Positions 7,397 to 14,240 of a DNA stretch of 64,000 nt are shown here, piece after piece (position 1 is the first letter of the stretch; the number at the start of each line of letters is the position of its first letter). The stretch is taken from assembly GCF_014267175.1 (NCBI RefSeq), contig NZ_JACMTR010000002.1, positions 4,985,501 to 5,049,500 of the forward strand, in the 5' to 3' direction. The translations under genes were made by a program, and so were the position numbers. The notes under the pieces were generated by a model. That model made no database searches and was not told where the DNA came from. It saw only the letters and a program-made list of their open reading frames with translations. The DNA is from Pseudonocardia sp. C8. GTDB taxonomy: Bacteria > Actinomycetota > Actinomycetes > Mycobacteriales > Pseudonocardiaceae.

Positions 7397-8451
7397 GCAG
7401 CCTCTACTACCGCGACCCGAGCACGGAATTGCACGTCGGCGATGCCATCGACGTGATGGCCACGCTGCCGAGCGCATCGGTGGATTGCGTGGTGACCTCG
7501 CCGCCGCAGTGGGGCTTGCGCGATTACGGAACTGCCGAATGGGTCGGTGGAAAACCCCGGTGCCGACACACGCTCGGCACGACACCGCATCAGCGACGGT
7601 CGGTGAAGAAAACCGGGATTGGTGGTCATCGCGCCCGTACTGAGAAGCACTGCCGACGGTGCGGCGCGATTTCACGAGACAAGCAATACGGGCTTGAGTC
7701 AACGCTCGACGAATACGTTCACAAGCTCGGCGAGGCAAGCGCGGAAATAGCACGTCTCCTCAGCCCGGAAGGAACATTCTGGCTCAATCTTCGCGATGGA
7801 TACAGTTATCACAACAGCGGCACCGGAAGCACCCGAAGGATCGGCCCCGGAGAATCCGGCGAGGTGGTTCGCCACAAGAGCTTGATGGGCATTCCGTGGC
7901 GCGTTGCCCTCCATCTGCAAAAGCAAGGGTGGATCATTCGGAACGCGGTTGTGTGGCACAAGCCGAACAGCATTCCTGACCCCGCAACGGACCGATTTTC
8001 CTCGCGGTATGAGATGGTCTTCCTCTTGGTCAAGCAGCCGGATTACCACGTGGACGCCAGCCGCGTCCTTGAACCTCTCTCGCAGGAACGTCCCGCCCAT
8101 CGCAAAGACCATCGCGGGGGCACTAAGCCGCATACGGTCAAATCCCCGTGGAGCCCACGATCCCCCGGAAAGAATCCGGGCGATGTGTGGTCGATGTCGA
8201 CCCGGCCATTGCCAGACGCGCACTGCGCCCCGTTTCCCATCGACCTTCCCTGGCGCTGCATCGCTGCCGGATGCCCCGAGGGCGGCCACGTTCTCGACCC
8301 GTTCTCCGGCGCCGGCACGACTGGGCTGGCTGCCCGCCAGTTGGGGCGCTTCTACCGAGGCATCGACCTGCGGAGCGACTACCACGACATCGCCCTGCGC
8401 CGACTGGCTGGCAGCCAGCCCGCCGACATCGACCTGCCCGAGGCGGCGTGA
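7393..8451 (+). CDS. Site-specific DNA methyltransferase (N4-cytosine/N6-adenine type)
   Basis: A 352-residue DNA methylase of the class in which the catalytic motif comes first. Residues 30-46 read VDCVVTSPPQWGLRDYG, matching motif IV. The cofactor motif DPFSGAGTTGLAARQLGRFYRGIDL is near residues 300-325. Between them are a Cys/His-rich insert (CRHTLG ... KHCRRCGA), SPEGTFWLNLRDGYSYHN, and the WIIRNAVVWHKPNSIPDP segment typical of these enzymes. Oddly, the aromatic residue of the SPP(Y/F/W) core is Gln39 (codon CAG). The GTG start overlaps the stop of gene B. Such methylases protect or mark element DNA; no restriction endonuclease is visible nearby. The family call is firm; activity with the Gln substitution is uncertain. 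Confidence 0.85.
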   Translation: MSSLYYRDPSTELHVGDAIDVMATLPSASVDCVVTSPPQWGLRDYGTAEWVGGKPRCRHTLGTTPHQRRSVKKTGIGGHRARTEKHCRRCGAISRDKQYGLESTLDEYVHKLGEASAEIARLLSPEGTFWLNLRDGYSYHNSGTGSTRRIGPGESGEVVRHKSLMGIPWRVALHLQKQGWIIRNAVVWHKPNSIPDPATDRFSSRYEMVFLLVKQPDYHVDASRVLEPLSQERPAHRKDHRGGTKPHTVKSPWSPRSPGKNPGDVWSMSTRPLPDAHCAPFPIDLPWRCIAAGCPEGGHVLDPFSGAGTTGLAARQLGRFYRGIDLRSDYHDIALRRLAGSQPADIDLPEAA

Positions 8452-8887
8452 CCCGAGCGCCGTCTTTGCCGCACCGAACCCGTCCAGCCGATCGCGAAAG
8501 GCGGTGACTCGTGAGCTGATCGACGACCCTGATCTGAACTTCGCCGAAGGATCACGATCCTCAGCTTCGGAATCTGGACCCCGCGTCGACCGTCCCCGCG
8601 CCAGCTGAGCCGGGGACGCCGAGGTCCAGTCGGTCGGTTGATCGCTGGCCCCGACGGGTGCCCCAGTGCAGTCGGGGAGTCGAAGCCCTACCGATCGCCC
8701 GCGCCGACACCCCCAGCCACCACAGCGCGCGTCATGGCGCGTGCCCGCGTCCCATCAAGCCCGCCGGGTACCGGCGCGGGTGCCCCGGCTGGGGTCGTGT
8801 CCGCTGCGTCGACGGTCGCCCAAGTCCGCCGACCAGCACCCGCGACCTTCCGCTCAGCAGCGGGCTCGCGGGCTCGGAGGTGCGCTC
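8452..8887 (+). other. Gap of 436 bases without a firm gene
   Basis: No convincing gene is visible. One short frame, GTG at 8504 to TGA at 8608 (34 codons, beginning MTRELIDDPDLNF), has gene-like composition but only a weak upstream purine stretch. The frame leading into 8888 is Arg-rich and lacks a start signal, so I treat it as untranslated. A GGAGG at 8876-8880 serves the next gene. Confidence 0.4.
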
Positions 8888-9136
8888 ATGTGCGCTGACG
8901 AACCCCACATCGACCACGACGACACCAACGACGGCGCAGACCAGCAGCCGAACACTGTGGTCCCGTTCACCAGCGACGCCGACAGCGCCGGCGTTACGGT
9001 TCACATCGATCACATCGAGACCACGCCGATGACCGACGAGCAGTACCGGCTCGCCGTCACCGCACTGGCCGAGTTGATCAACCAATGGAAACACGCACAG
9101 CAGCACAGTCCGGACGAAGCCGCCGACGCTGCGTGA
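8888..9136 (+). CDS. Small acidic protein of the ICE, function unknown
   Basis: An 82-residue protein. The ATG has GGAGG 7 nt upstream. The first 25 residues are very acidic (MCADEPHIDHDDTNDGAD); the second half contains MTDEQYRLAVTALAELINQWKHA, a likely amphipathic helix pair. I do not recognise a family. It lies about 100 nt upstream of the recombinase gene. Small acidic proteins next to integrases can be directionality factors, but those are usually basic DNA-binding proteins, so this assignment is not supported. Confidence 0.6.
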   Translation: MCADEPHIDHDDTNDGADQQPNTVVPFTSDADSAGVTVHIDHIETTPMTDEQYRLAVTALAELINQWKHAQQHSPDEAADAA

Positions 9137-9237
9137 CGTGAGGCCCCGCAGCCTCGTCCCGAACCGCCGAGGCCGAGCCTTCCGGCCTCGGCGGTCGAGA
9201 AAGCTACACATCGCAGTCCAGCAAGGGAGTCTTGTCG

Positions 9238-10890
9238 ATGGCGCGATCCGCCACCGCACAACGCACGAAAAAAGCCGCCAGCCTCGACGACCTCGACACC
9301 GTCCGGGTGGGCATCTACACCCGGCGCTCCACCGACGACGAGAACCAGCCGTACTCGATCGAAGTGCAAGACGAGCGGCTGGACTCCTACGTCGGCTCCC
9401 AGCCCGGTTGGCAAGTGGCGATGAGGTTTTCCGACGACGCCTCCGGCGGCACCACCGACCGCCCCGACCTGCAACGTGCGCTGCAGGCGGCTCGTGCGGG
9501 CCTCATCGATGTGCTGCTGGTCTACCGGGTCGACCGGTTCTCCCGGAACCTGCGCGACACGGTCACTTTGCTCGATGAGCTGGACCAGCTCGGAGTGGTA
9601 TTCCGCAGCGCCACCGAGCCGTTTGACACCTCCACCCCGATGGGCCGAATGCTGGTGCAGATGCTGGGCATGTTCGCTCAGTTCGAGCGCGACAGCATCA
9701 TCGAGCGCGTTATCGCCGGCATGGAACGCAAGGCCGCCAAGGGTTTGTGGAAGGGCGGACGCCGTCCCTTTGGCTACACCGTTGACAAGGGAACCCACCG
9801 CCTTGTTCCTCATGCCGACGAAGCCGCAGTCGTCAGGCTCATCTTCCGCAGCTACACCCGAGACCGGCTCGGCTCCAGCTCCATCGCCACCCTGCTCAAC
9901 GAACGCGGGCACCGCACAACCAACGGAGGAACCTGGTCCGCTTACCAAGTCCTCCGGGTGCTGTCCAACCGCATCTACATCGGTGAGCTGGCCTTCCGTG
10001 GCATCACCGTCGAGGACTGCCACGCTCCGCTCGTCGACAGCGAGACGTTCGAGCACGCCGAACGCATCCTGGCTGAACGCGGCGAAGACCATTCGCATCG
10101 TGCCGCTTCCGGTTACGACTACATGCTCACCGGCCGGATGCGCTGCCCCAAGTGCAGCAAGGCCATGCTCGGCACGCGCGCCACTGGCCGGAGCAAGACC
10201 TACCGCTACTACACCTGCTTCACTCGCGCCCGCTACGACTCCAGCACATGCGACACCCCGCGGCTGAACGCCGATGACGTCGATGCCGCCGTGCTCCACG
10301 CGCTCGGACACTTCTACCGCGACCAACACGCCCTGATCACCGACGCGATCAGCATGGCCCAGCAAGAACACGAAGCAGGCCACGCCGACCGCCATGCCGA
10401 ACTCGCCGCGGTCGACACCGAGATGAACAAGGTCAACGCCGCGATCGACCGCTACCTCTCCGCGTTCGAGCGCGGCACCCTCGACGAGGAAATGGTCGCC
10501 GACCGGCTCCCCGCCCTACGCGAGCAGACCAAACAGCTTCGTGCCCGCCGTGACGAACTCGCCGCCGCCCTCGACGAGCAGCCCACCGCCCCCGACGCGA
10601 CCACGCTCACCGAGGTCGCCGACCACATCAACGAGATCATCACCGACGGCACCGCGAACCAACGCAAGGCCCTCATCGAAGCCCTGGTACCTCAAGTCAA
10701 GATCACCGGACCAGACCGACTCGTCCCGGTCTTCCGCATCCCCCAGCCCCGAAACAACGAAGAGGCCGCTCCCGCCTCACCAGCGGAAACGGCCTCGAAA
10801 GGAGCGGTTCGTACAATGACTAATTTGGTGGGCCCCCGGGGGATCGAACCCCGAACCCGCGGATTAAAAGTCCGCTGCTCTGCCGATTGA
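9238..10890 (+). CDS. Large serine recombinase (ICE integrase) reading into tRNA-Lys
   Basis: A 550-residue large serine recombinase. The N-terminal catalytic domain contains VRVGIYTRRSTDD with nucleophile Ser31, then RVDRFSRN, and FAQFERDSIIERV. The recombinase domain follows (GRRPFGYTVD, then the TLLNERGHRT segment), then a zinc ribbon (MRCPKCSKAM ... YYTC ... STCDTPRL) and a coiled coil around residues 380-450. The ATG at 9238 has GGGAG 8 nt upstream; the TTG at 9232 is too close to it. The last residues (VGPRGIEPRTRGLKV and beyond) are encoded by the antisense of the tRNA-Lys gene, and the stop lies inside that tRNA. The native C-terminus in the circular element is therefore probably different. 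This is the integration and excision enzyme of the left-hand element. Confidence 0.9.
   Translation: MARSATAQRTKKAASLDDLDTVRVGIYTRRSTDDENQPYSIEVQDERLDSYVGSQPGWQVAMRFSDDASGGTTDRPDLQRALQAARAGLIDVLLVYRVDRFSRNLRDTVTLLDELDQLGVVFRSATEPFDTSTPMGRMLVQMLGMFAQFERDSIIERVIAGMERKAAKGLWKGGRRPFGYTVDKGTHRLVPHADEAAVVRLIFRSYTRDRLGSSSIATLLNERGHRTTNGGTWSAYQVLRVLSNRIYIGELAFRGITVEDCHAPLVDSETFEHAERILAERGEDHSHRAASGYDYMLTGRMRCPKCSKAMLGTRATGRSKTYRYYTCFTRARYDSSTCDTPRLNADDVDAAVLHALGHFYRDQHALITDAISMAQQEHEAGHADRHAELAAVDTEMNKVNAAIDRYLSAFERGTLDEEMVADRLPALREQTKQLRARRDELAAALDEQPTAPDATTLTEVADHINEIITDGTANQRKALIEALVPQVKITGPDRLVPVFRIPQPRNNEEAAPASPAETASKGAVRTMTNLVGPRGIEPRTRGLKVRCSAD
10826..10870. other. Candidate ICE attachment site in the tRNA 3' half
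   Basis: The element ends at the 3' side of tRNA-Lys, and the recombinase frame runs through it. Elements that target tRNA genes usually restore the 3' part of the tRNA, so the crossover core probably lies here. The partner copy would lie left of the window and cannot be seen. The exact core is unknown. Confidence 0.5.
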
Positions 10891-10901
10891 GCTAGAGGCC
10901 C
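10826..10901 (-). tRNA. tRNA-Lys (anticodon TTT), CCA encoded
   Basis: Read on the minus strand, the acceptor arm GGGCCTC pairs with GGGGCCC. TA precedes a D-arm GCTC...GAGC. The anticodon arm is GCGGA-CTTTTAA-TCCGC with anticodon TTT. The T-arm is CGGGG-TTCGATC-CCCCG, followed by discriminator A and an encoded CCA (10826-10828). The length is 73 nt plus CCA. It marks the boundary between the conjugative element (left) and the chromosome (right); its 3' end faces the element. Confidence 0.95.
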
Positions 10902-11030
10902 CAGACCTACCCCGACGGGTGCCGGGCCCGGCCCGCCACCGGAACTCCCCCCGGACGGTCTCGACGAGCCGCCGCACACCTTACCGTGCGCGATCGTCGA
11001 TCTCGTCACCACGACACCATCCGGCGTCGC

Positions 11031-11237
11031 TCACTGGGGGCGGCTCTCGATGGCCTCGGTCAGCTCCTGCCGCCAGGCGGCGTGCTCGTCCGGGTGGTTG
11101 CGGCCCAGGTCGGAGATGCAGTCCGCGCAGCGCCCGACGATCGTCAGGAGCACGCCGTTCGCGCAGCGCACGCACGGAACCGGCTCGGCGAGCGCGTCAT
11201 CGGGACGACCGGCCACCTCGGCTGTCACACCGTTCAC
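11031..11237 (-). CDS. Small four-cysteine protein, possible zinc ribbon
   Basis: A protein of 68 residues with two CxxC pairs 12 residues apart (CVRC ... CADC), the pattern of a small zinc ribbon. The rest is hydrophilic and ends WRQELTEAIESRPQ. Two in-frame GTG codons (11237 and 11228) are possible starts; neither has a clear ribosome site, so a leaderless start is plausible. It is the first chromosomal gene beyond the tRNA. I do not recognise the family, and I base the call on composition and the cysteine spacing. Confidence 0.5.
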   Translation of the reverse strand: MNGVTAEVAGRPDDALAEPVPCVRCANGVLLTIVGRCADCISDLGRNHPDEHAAWRQELTEAIESRPQ

Positions 11238-11314
11238 GGTAGCGGATCCCCAAAATGGTCGACTCGCACCGCGACGGCCACCATCCGGCGTCCGGTTCGC
11301 CCAGAATGACGCCC

Positions 11315-11902
11315 ATGACTGTCCGAACCACCGCACGGTGGGCACTGCTCGGCGCGCTCGCGCTCGTCGTCACGGCGTGCGGCGGCACGTCCGGGAGCGG
11401 CGGGGCCGCGGCCGCGTCGGAGCGGCAGGTCCAGGTCTCCGCCACGTTCGCGCAGGGTGGGGGCGGGCCCGCGTACACCTACGACACCGCGCTGGTCCCG
11501 GCCGGCGCGACCGTCGAGGTGACCAGCGCCGCGGCCGACGGTGGCACGACCACGACCCTCCGTGTCTCCGGCCTCCAGCCGAACCGGACCTACGGCGCGC
11601 ACGCGCACACGAAGCCGTGCACGCCGGCCGCGGGCGCCGACGCGGGCCCGCACTACCAGTTCAGGCCGGACCCGGTCAGCCCGAGCGTCGACCCGGCCTT
11701 CGCCAACCCGCAGAACGAGATCTGGCTCGACGTCACGACCGACGCGAGCGGCGCCGGCGAGGCCACCAGCACGGTCCCGTGGACGTTCCCGCCGGACCGG
11801 CGCGCCGCCTCGGTGGTCCTGCACGAGAAGGCGACCGCCACCCACGCCGGGCACGCGGGCACCGCAGGCGCGCGGCCTGCCTGCGTGACCGTCGGCTTCT
11901 GA
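11315..11902 (+). CDS. Superoxide dismutase (Cu/Zn)-like lipoprotein
   Basis: A 195-residue secreted lipoprotein: the signal ALLGALALVVTAC gives a lipobox with Cys21. The mature part ends in a Cu/Zn-SOD-like domain: YGAHAHTKPC (the HxH copper pair), GPHYQF (a further His), NEIWLDVTTDASGAGEAT, and LHEKATATHAGHAGTAGARPACVTV, which parallels the family ending G.AG.R.AC. Family members dismutate superoxide outside the cell. The zinc-loop residues are poorly conserved here, so it may not be an active dismutase. An alternative ATG lies 9 nt upstream (11306). It stands alone, divergent from the small cysteine protein. Confidence 0.7.
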   Translation: MTVRTTARWALLGALALVVTACGGTSGSGGAAAASERQVQVSATFAQGGGGPAYTYDTALVPAGATVEVTSAAADGGTTTTLRVSGLQPNRTYGAHAHTKPCTPAAGADAGPHYQFRPDPVSPSVDPAFANPQNEIWLDVTTDASGAGEATSTVPWTFPPDRRAASVVLHEKATATHAGHAGTAGARPACVTVGF

Positions 11903-11953
11903 CCGCGGCGGGCGGGGCCACCCGCGAGACCCGGGCCTGGGACAATCGTCGTC

Positions 11954-13138
11954 GTGACGATCGTGCAGGACCGGGTCCGCGGTGAGCGGACGGACACCTC
12001 CGCCCGCGGCGGACGCGTGCTGCCGCCGCTGCGGATCGGCCCGTACACCGTCGACACGCCGGTGGTGCTCGCCCCGATGGCCGGCATCACCAACCCGGGT
12101 TTCCGGCGGCTGTGCCGCGAGCAGGGCGCCGGCTACTACGTCTGCGAGATGATCACCGCGCGCGGGCTGGTCGAGAAGAACCCGCTGACGTTCCGCATGA
12201 TCGCGTTCGACGACGACGAGCGGCCCCGCTCGATGCAGCTCTACGGCGTCGACCCCGAGTCGATGCGGCTCGCCGCGCGGATGGTCGTCGAGCGCGACCT
12301 CGCCGACCACATCGACATGAACTTCGGCTGCCCCGTTCCGAAGGTCACCCGGCGCGGCGGCGGTGCGGCCCTGCCGTTCAAGCGGAAGCTGTTCGAGCGG
12401 ATCGTGCGGGCGGCCGTCGACGGCGCCGGGGACCGGCCGGTCACGGTCAAGATGCGGATCGGGATCGACGACGACCACCGGACCTACCTCGACGCCGCGC
12501 GGATCGCCGTCGACGCGGGCGCCGTGGCCGTGGCGCTGCACGCCCGCACCGCCGCCCAGCGTTATTCCGGCGCGGCCGACTGGAGCGCGATCGCGCGGCT
12601 GCGGGACGCGGTGCCGGCGCACGTCCCGGTGCTGGGCAACGGCGACATCTTCTCCGCCCGGGACGCGCTGGACATGGTCGCCCGCACCGGGTGCGACGGC
12701 GTCGTGGTCGGCCGCGGCTGCCTCGGCCGGCCGTGGCTGTTCGGCGACCTGGAGGCCGCCTTCGCCGGGCGCGAGCTCCCGCCCCCGCCGGACCTGGGCC
12801 AGGTCGCGGCGACGCTGCGCCGGCACGCCGTGCTGCTCTGCGAGCACATGGGCGACCACAAGGGCATCCGCGACGTCCGCAAGCACATCGCCTGGTACCT
12901 GAAGGGCTTCCCGGTCGGTCCCGAGCTGCGGCGCAGCCTCGGGATGGTCGAGTCGATCGACCACCTCGACGAGCTGCTGTCCCAGCTGGACCCGGACGAG
13001 CCGTTCCCGGCCGACGCCGACGGCCCGCGCGGTCGGCAGGGTTCACCCGGCCGGGTCGTGCTCCCCGAACACTGGCTGGACGACCCGGACGACCCGTCCG
13101 TCCCCTTCGGTGCGGACGTGGAGCACTCCGGCGGCTGA
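11954..13138 (+). CDS. dusB: tRNA-dihydrouridine synthase
   Basis: A 394-residue flavoenzyme that reduces uridine in the tRNA D-loop using FMN. It shows VVLAPMAGITNPGFRRLC at the barrel start, MNFGCPVPKV with the catalytic cysteine, VTVKMRIG, ALHARTAAQRYSG, and the FMN-phosphate segments GNGDIFS and VVGRGCLGRPWLF. The C-terminal helical tRNA-binding part follows. An acidic tail extends past the usual end. The GTG start follows a GACAAT-like -10 box by 7 nt, suggesting a leaderless message. The Dus subclass is called by overall likeness to DusB-type sequences; the housekeeping role is firm. Confidence 0.93.
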   Translation: MTIVQDRVRGERTDTSARGGRVLPPLRIGPYTVDTPVVLAPMAGITNPGFRRLCREQGAGYYVCEMITARGLVEKNPLTFRMIAFDDDERPRSMQLYGVDPESMRLAARMVVERDLADHIDMNFGCPVPKVTRRGGGAALPFKRKLFERIVRAAVDGAGDRPVTVKMRIGIDDDHRTYLDAARIAVDAGAVAVALHARTAAQRYSGAADWSAIARLRDAVPAHVPVLGNGDIFSARDALDMVARTGCDGVVVGRGCLGRPWLFGDLEAAFAGRELPPPPDLGQVAATLRRHAVLLCEHMGDHKGIRDVRKHIAWYLKGFPVGPELRRSLGMVESIDHLDELLSQLDPDEPFPADADGPRGRQGSPGRVVLPEHWLDDPDDPSVPFGADVEHSGG

Positions 13139-13271
13139 GCGGTGCCACGCACACCGCGTTCACGGGTCCCCGACCCGGGCGATCCGGACCCGCCGAACGG
13201 GTACCGCGGCCCCGCGGGCCTCAAGCGTCGCCTGTGATCCACCGATGTCCGGTGATGACGGGAGGTGGATG

Positions 13272-14132
13272 ATGACCGACACGGTCTGGACGGTGCGTGA
13301 CGTCGAGCGTGCCGCGCGTTCTGCCGGCCCCGTCGTCGCCGGCGGCGTCGAGCCCACGGACCCCGCCGCCCGCGCCGCGCTGCACACGGCCGCCGCCGAG
13401 CGGCTCGCCGAGAACCAGCGCTTCGAGCAGGCCTACCTGCACCTGCGCGAGGCCGTCCGGCTGCTGAACGGGGGCGCGGGGACGACCGTCGAGGACGAGC
13501 TCGACCGGCTGCGTCGCGAGCACGCCGAGGCCCGCGAGCAGAGCAGGCGGGACAGCCTCACCGAGTCCTACAACCGGCGCTACCTCGACGAACGCCTCGC
13601 GGACCTGCTCGACGGCACCAGCGGCCGCCGGGTCTGCCTGGCGCTTGCCGACATCGACCACTTCAAGCAGGTCAACGACACCCACGGGCACCCGTTCGGG
13701 GATCGCGTCCTGCAACGGATGGTCCACGAGCTGGAGCGCGGGCTGCCCCGCGGCGCGTTCTGCGCCCGCTACGGCGGGGAGGAGTTCGCGCTGGTGCTCC
13801 CCGACCTCGGGGCGGACGACGGCGTCGCGGCGTGCGAGGCGGCCCGCGAACGGGTGGCGGCGCACGACTGGACCGCGCTGCACCCCGACCTGCGGATGAC
13901 GATCAGCATCGGGGTGGCCGACGCGGCGCCGGGCGACGGCGTCGAACCGCTGGTCGCCGAGGCCGACCTCCTGCTGTACGCGGCGAAGCAGGCCGGGCGC
14001 AACGCCGTCGCCCACCGGGCCGGTGACGGGCGCGTGCTGCTCGCCGGTGCCGCCTCCGGGCGCCGCTCGATCCCCCAGCTGGGCGCGGGACGCGGCCGCC
14101 CCGGGGCCGCGGCGCCGGTCTCGGCCGAATAG
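13272..14132 (+). CDS. GGDEF-domain diguanylate cyclase
   Basis: A 286-residue cytoplasmic protein. The N-terminal helical part, about residues 1-95, has a short TPR-like stretch (AAERLAENQRFEQAYLHLREAVRLL) and a coiled linker. The GGDEF domain starts at RDSLTESYNRRYLDERL, continues with LADIDHFKQVNDTHGHPFGDRVL and carries the active motif RYGGEEFALVLPD, so GTP-to-c-di-GMP chemistry is plausible. No inhibitory RxxD site is obvious ahead of GGEEF. The second ATG (13272) has GGAGG 6 nt upstream and is preferred over the ATG at 13269. No membrane segment or sensor domain is visible. Confidence 0.88.
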   Translation: MTDTVWTVRDVERAARSAGPVVAGGVEPTDPAARAALHTAAAERLAENQRFEQAYLHLREAVRLLNGGAGTTVEDELDRLRREHAEAREQSRRDSLTESYNRRYLDERLADLLDGTSGRRVCLALADIDHFKQVNDTHGHPFGDRVLQRMVHELERGLPRGAFCARYGGEEFALVLPDLGADDGVAACEAARERVAAHDWTALHPDLRMTISIGVADAAPGDGVEPLVAEADLLLYAAKQAGRNAVAHRAGDGRVLLAGAASGRRSIPQLGAGRGRPGAAAPVSAE

Positions 14133-14240
14133 ACTGCGCCCCGCGGGATCCGGTCGTTCGCGTCCCCCCGCCCTGCGCGATCCCCCGACACGCGCACGGC
14201 CACCGCGCGACCGGGAACGGACCCGCCACGAGGAGGCCCG

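Noticed and set aside
8504..8608. Possible 34-codon gene in the ICE
   Set aside because: Only a weak purine stretch upstream and no recognisable pattern.
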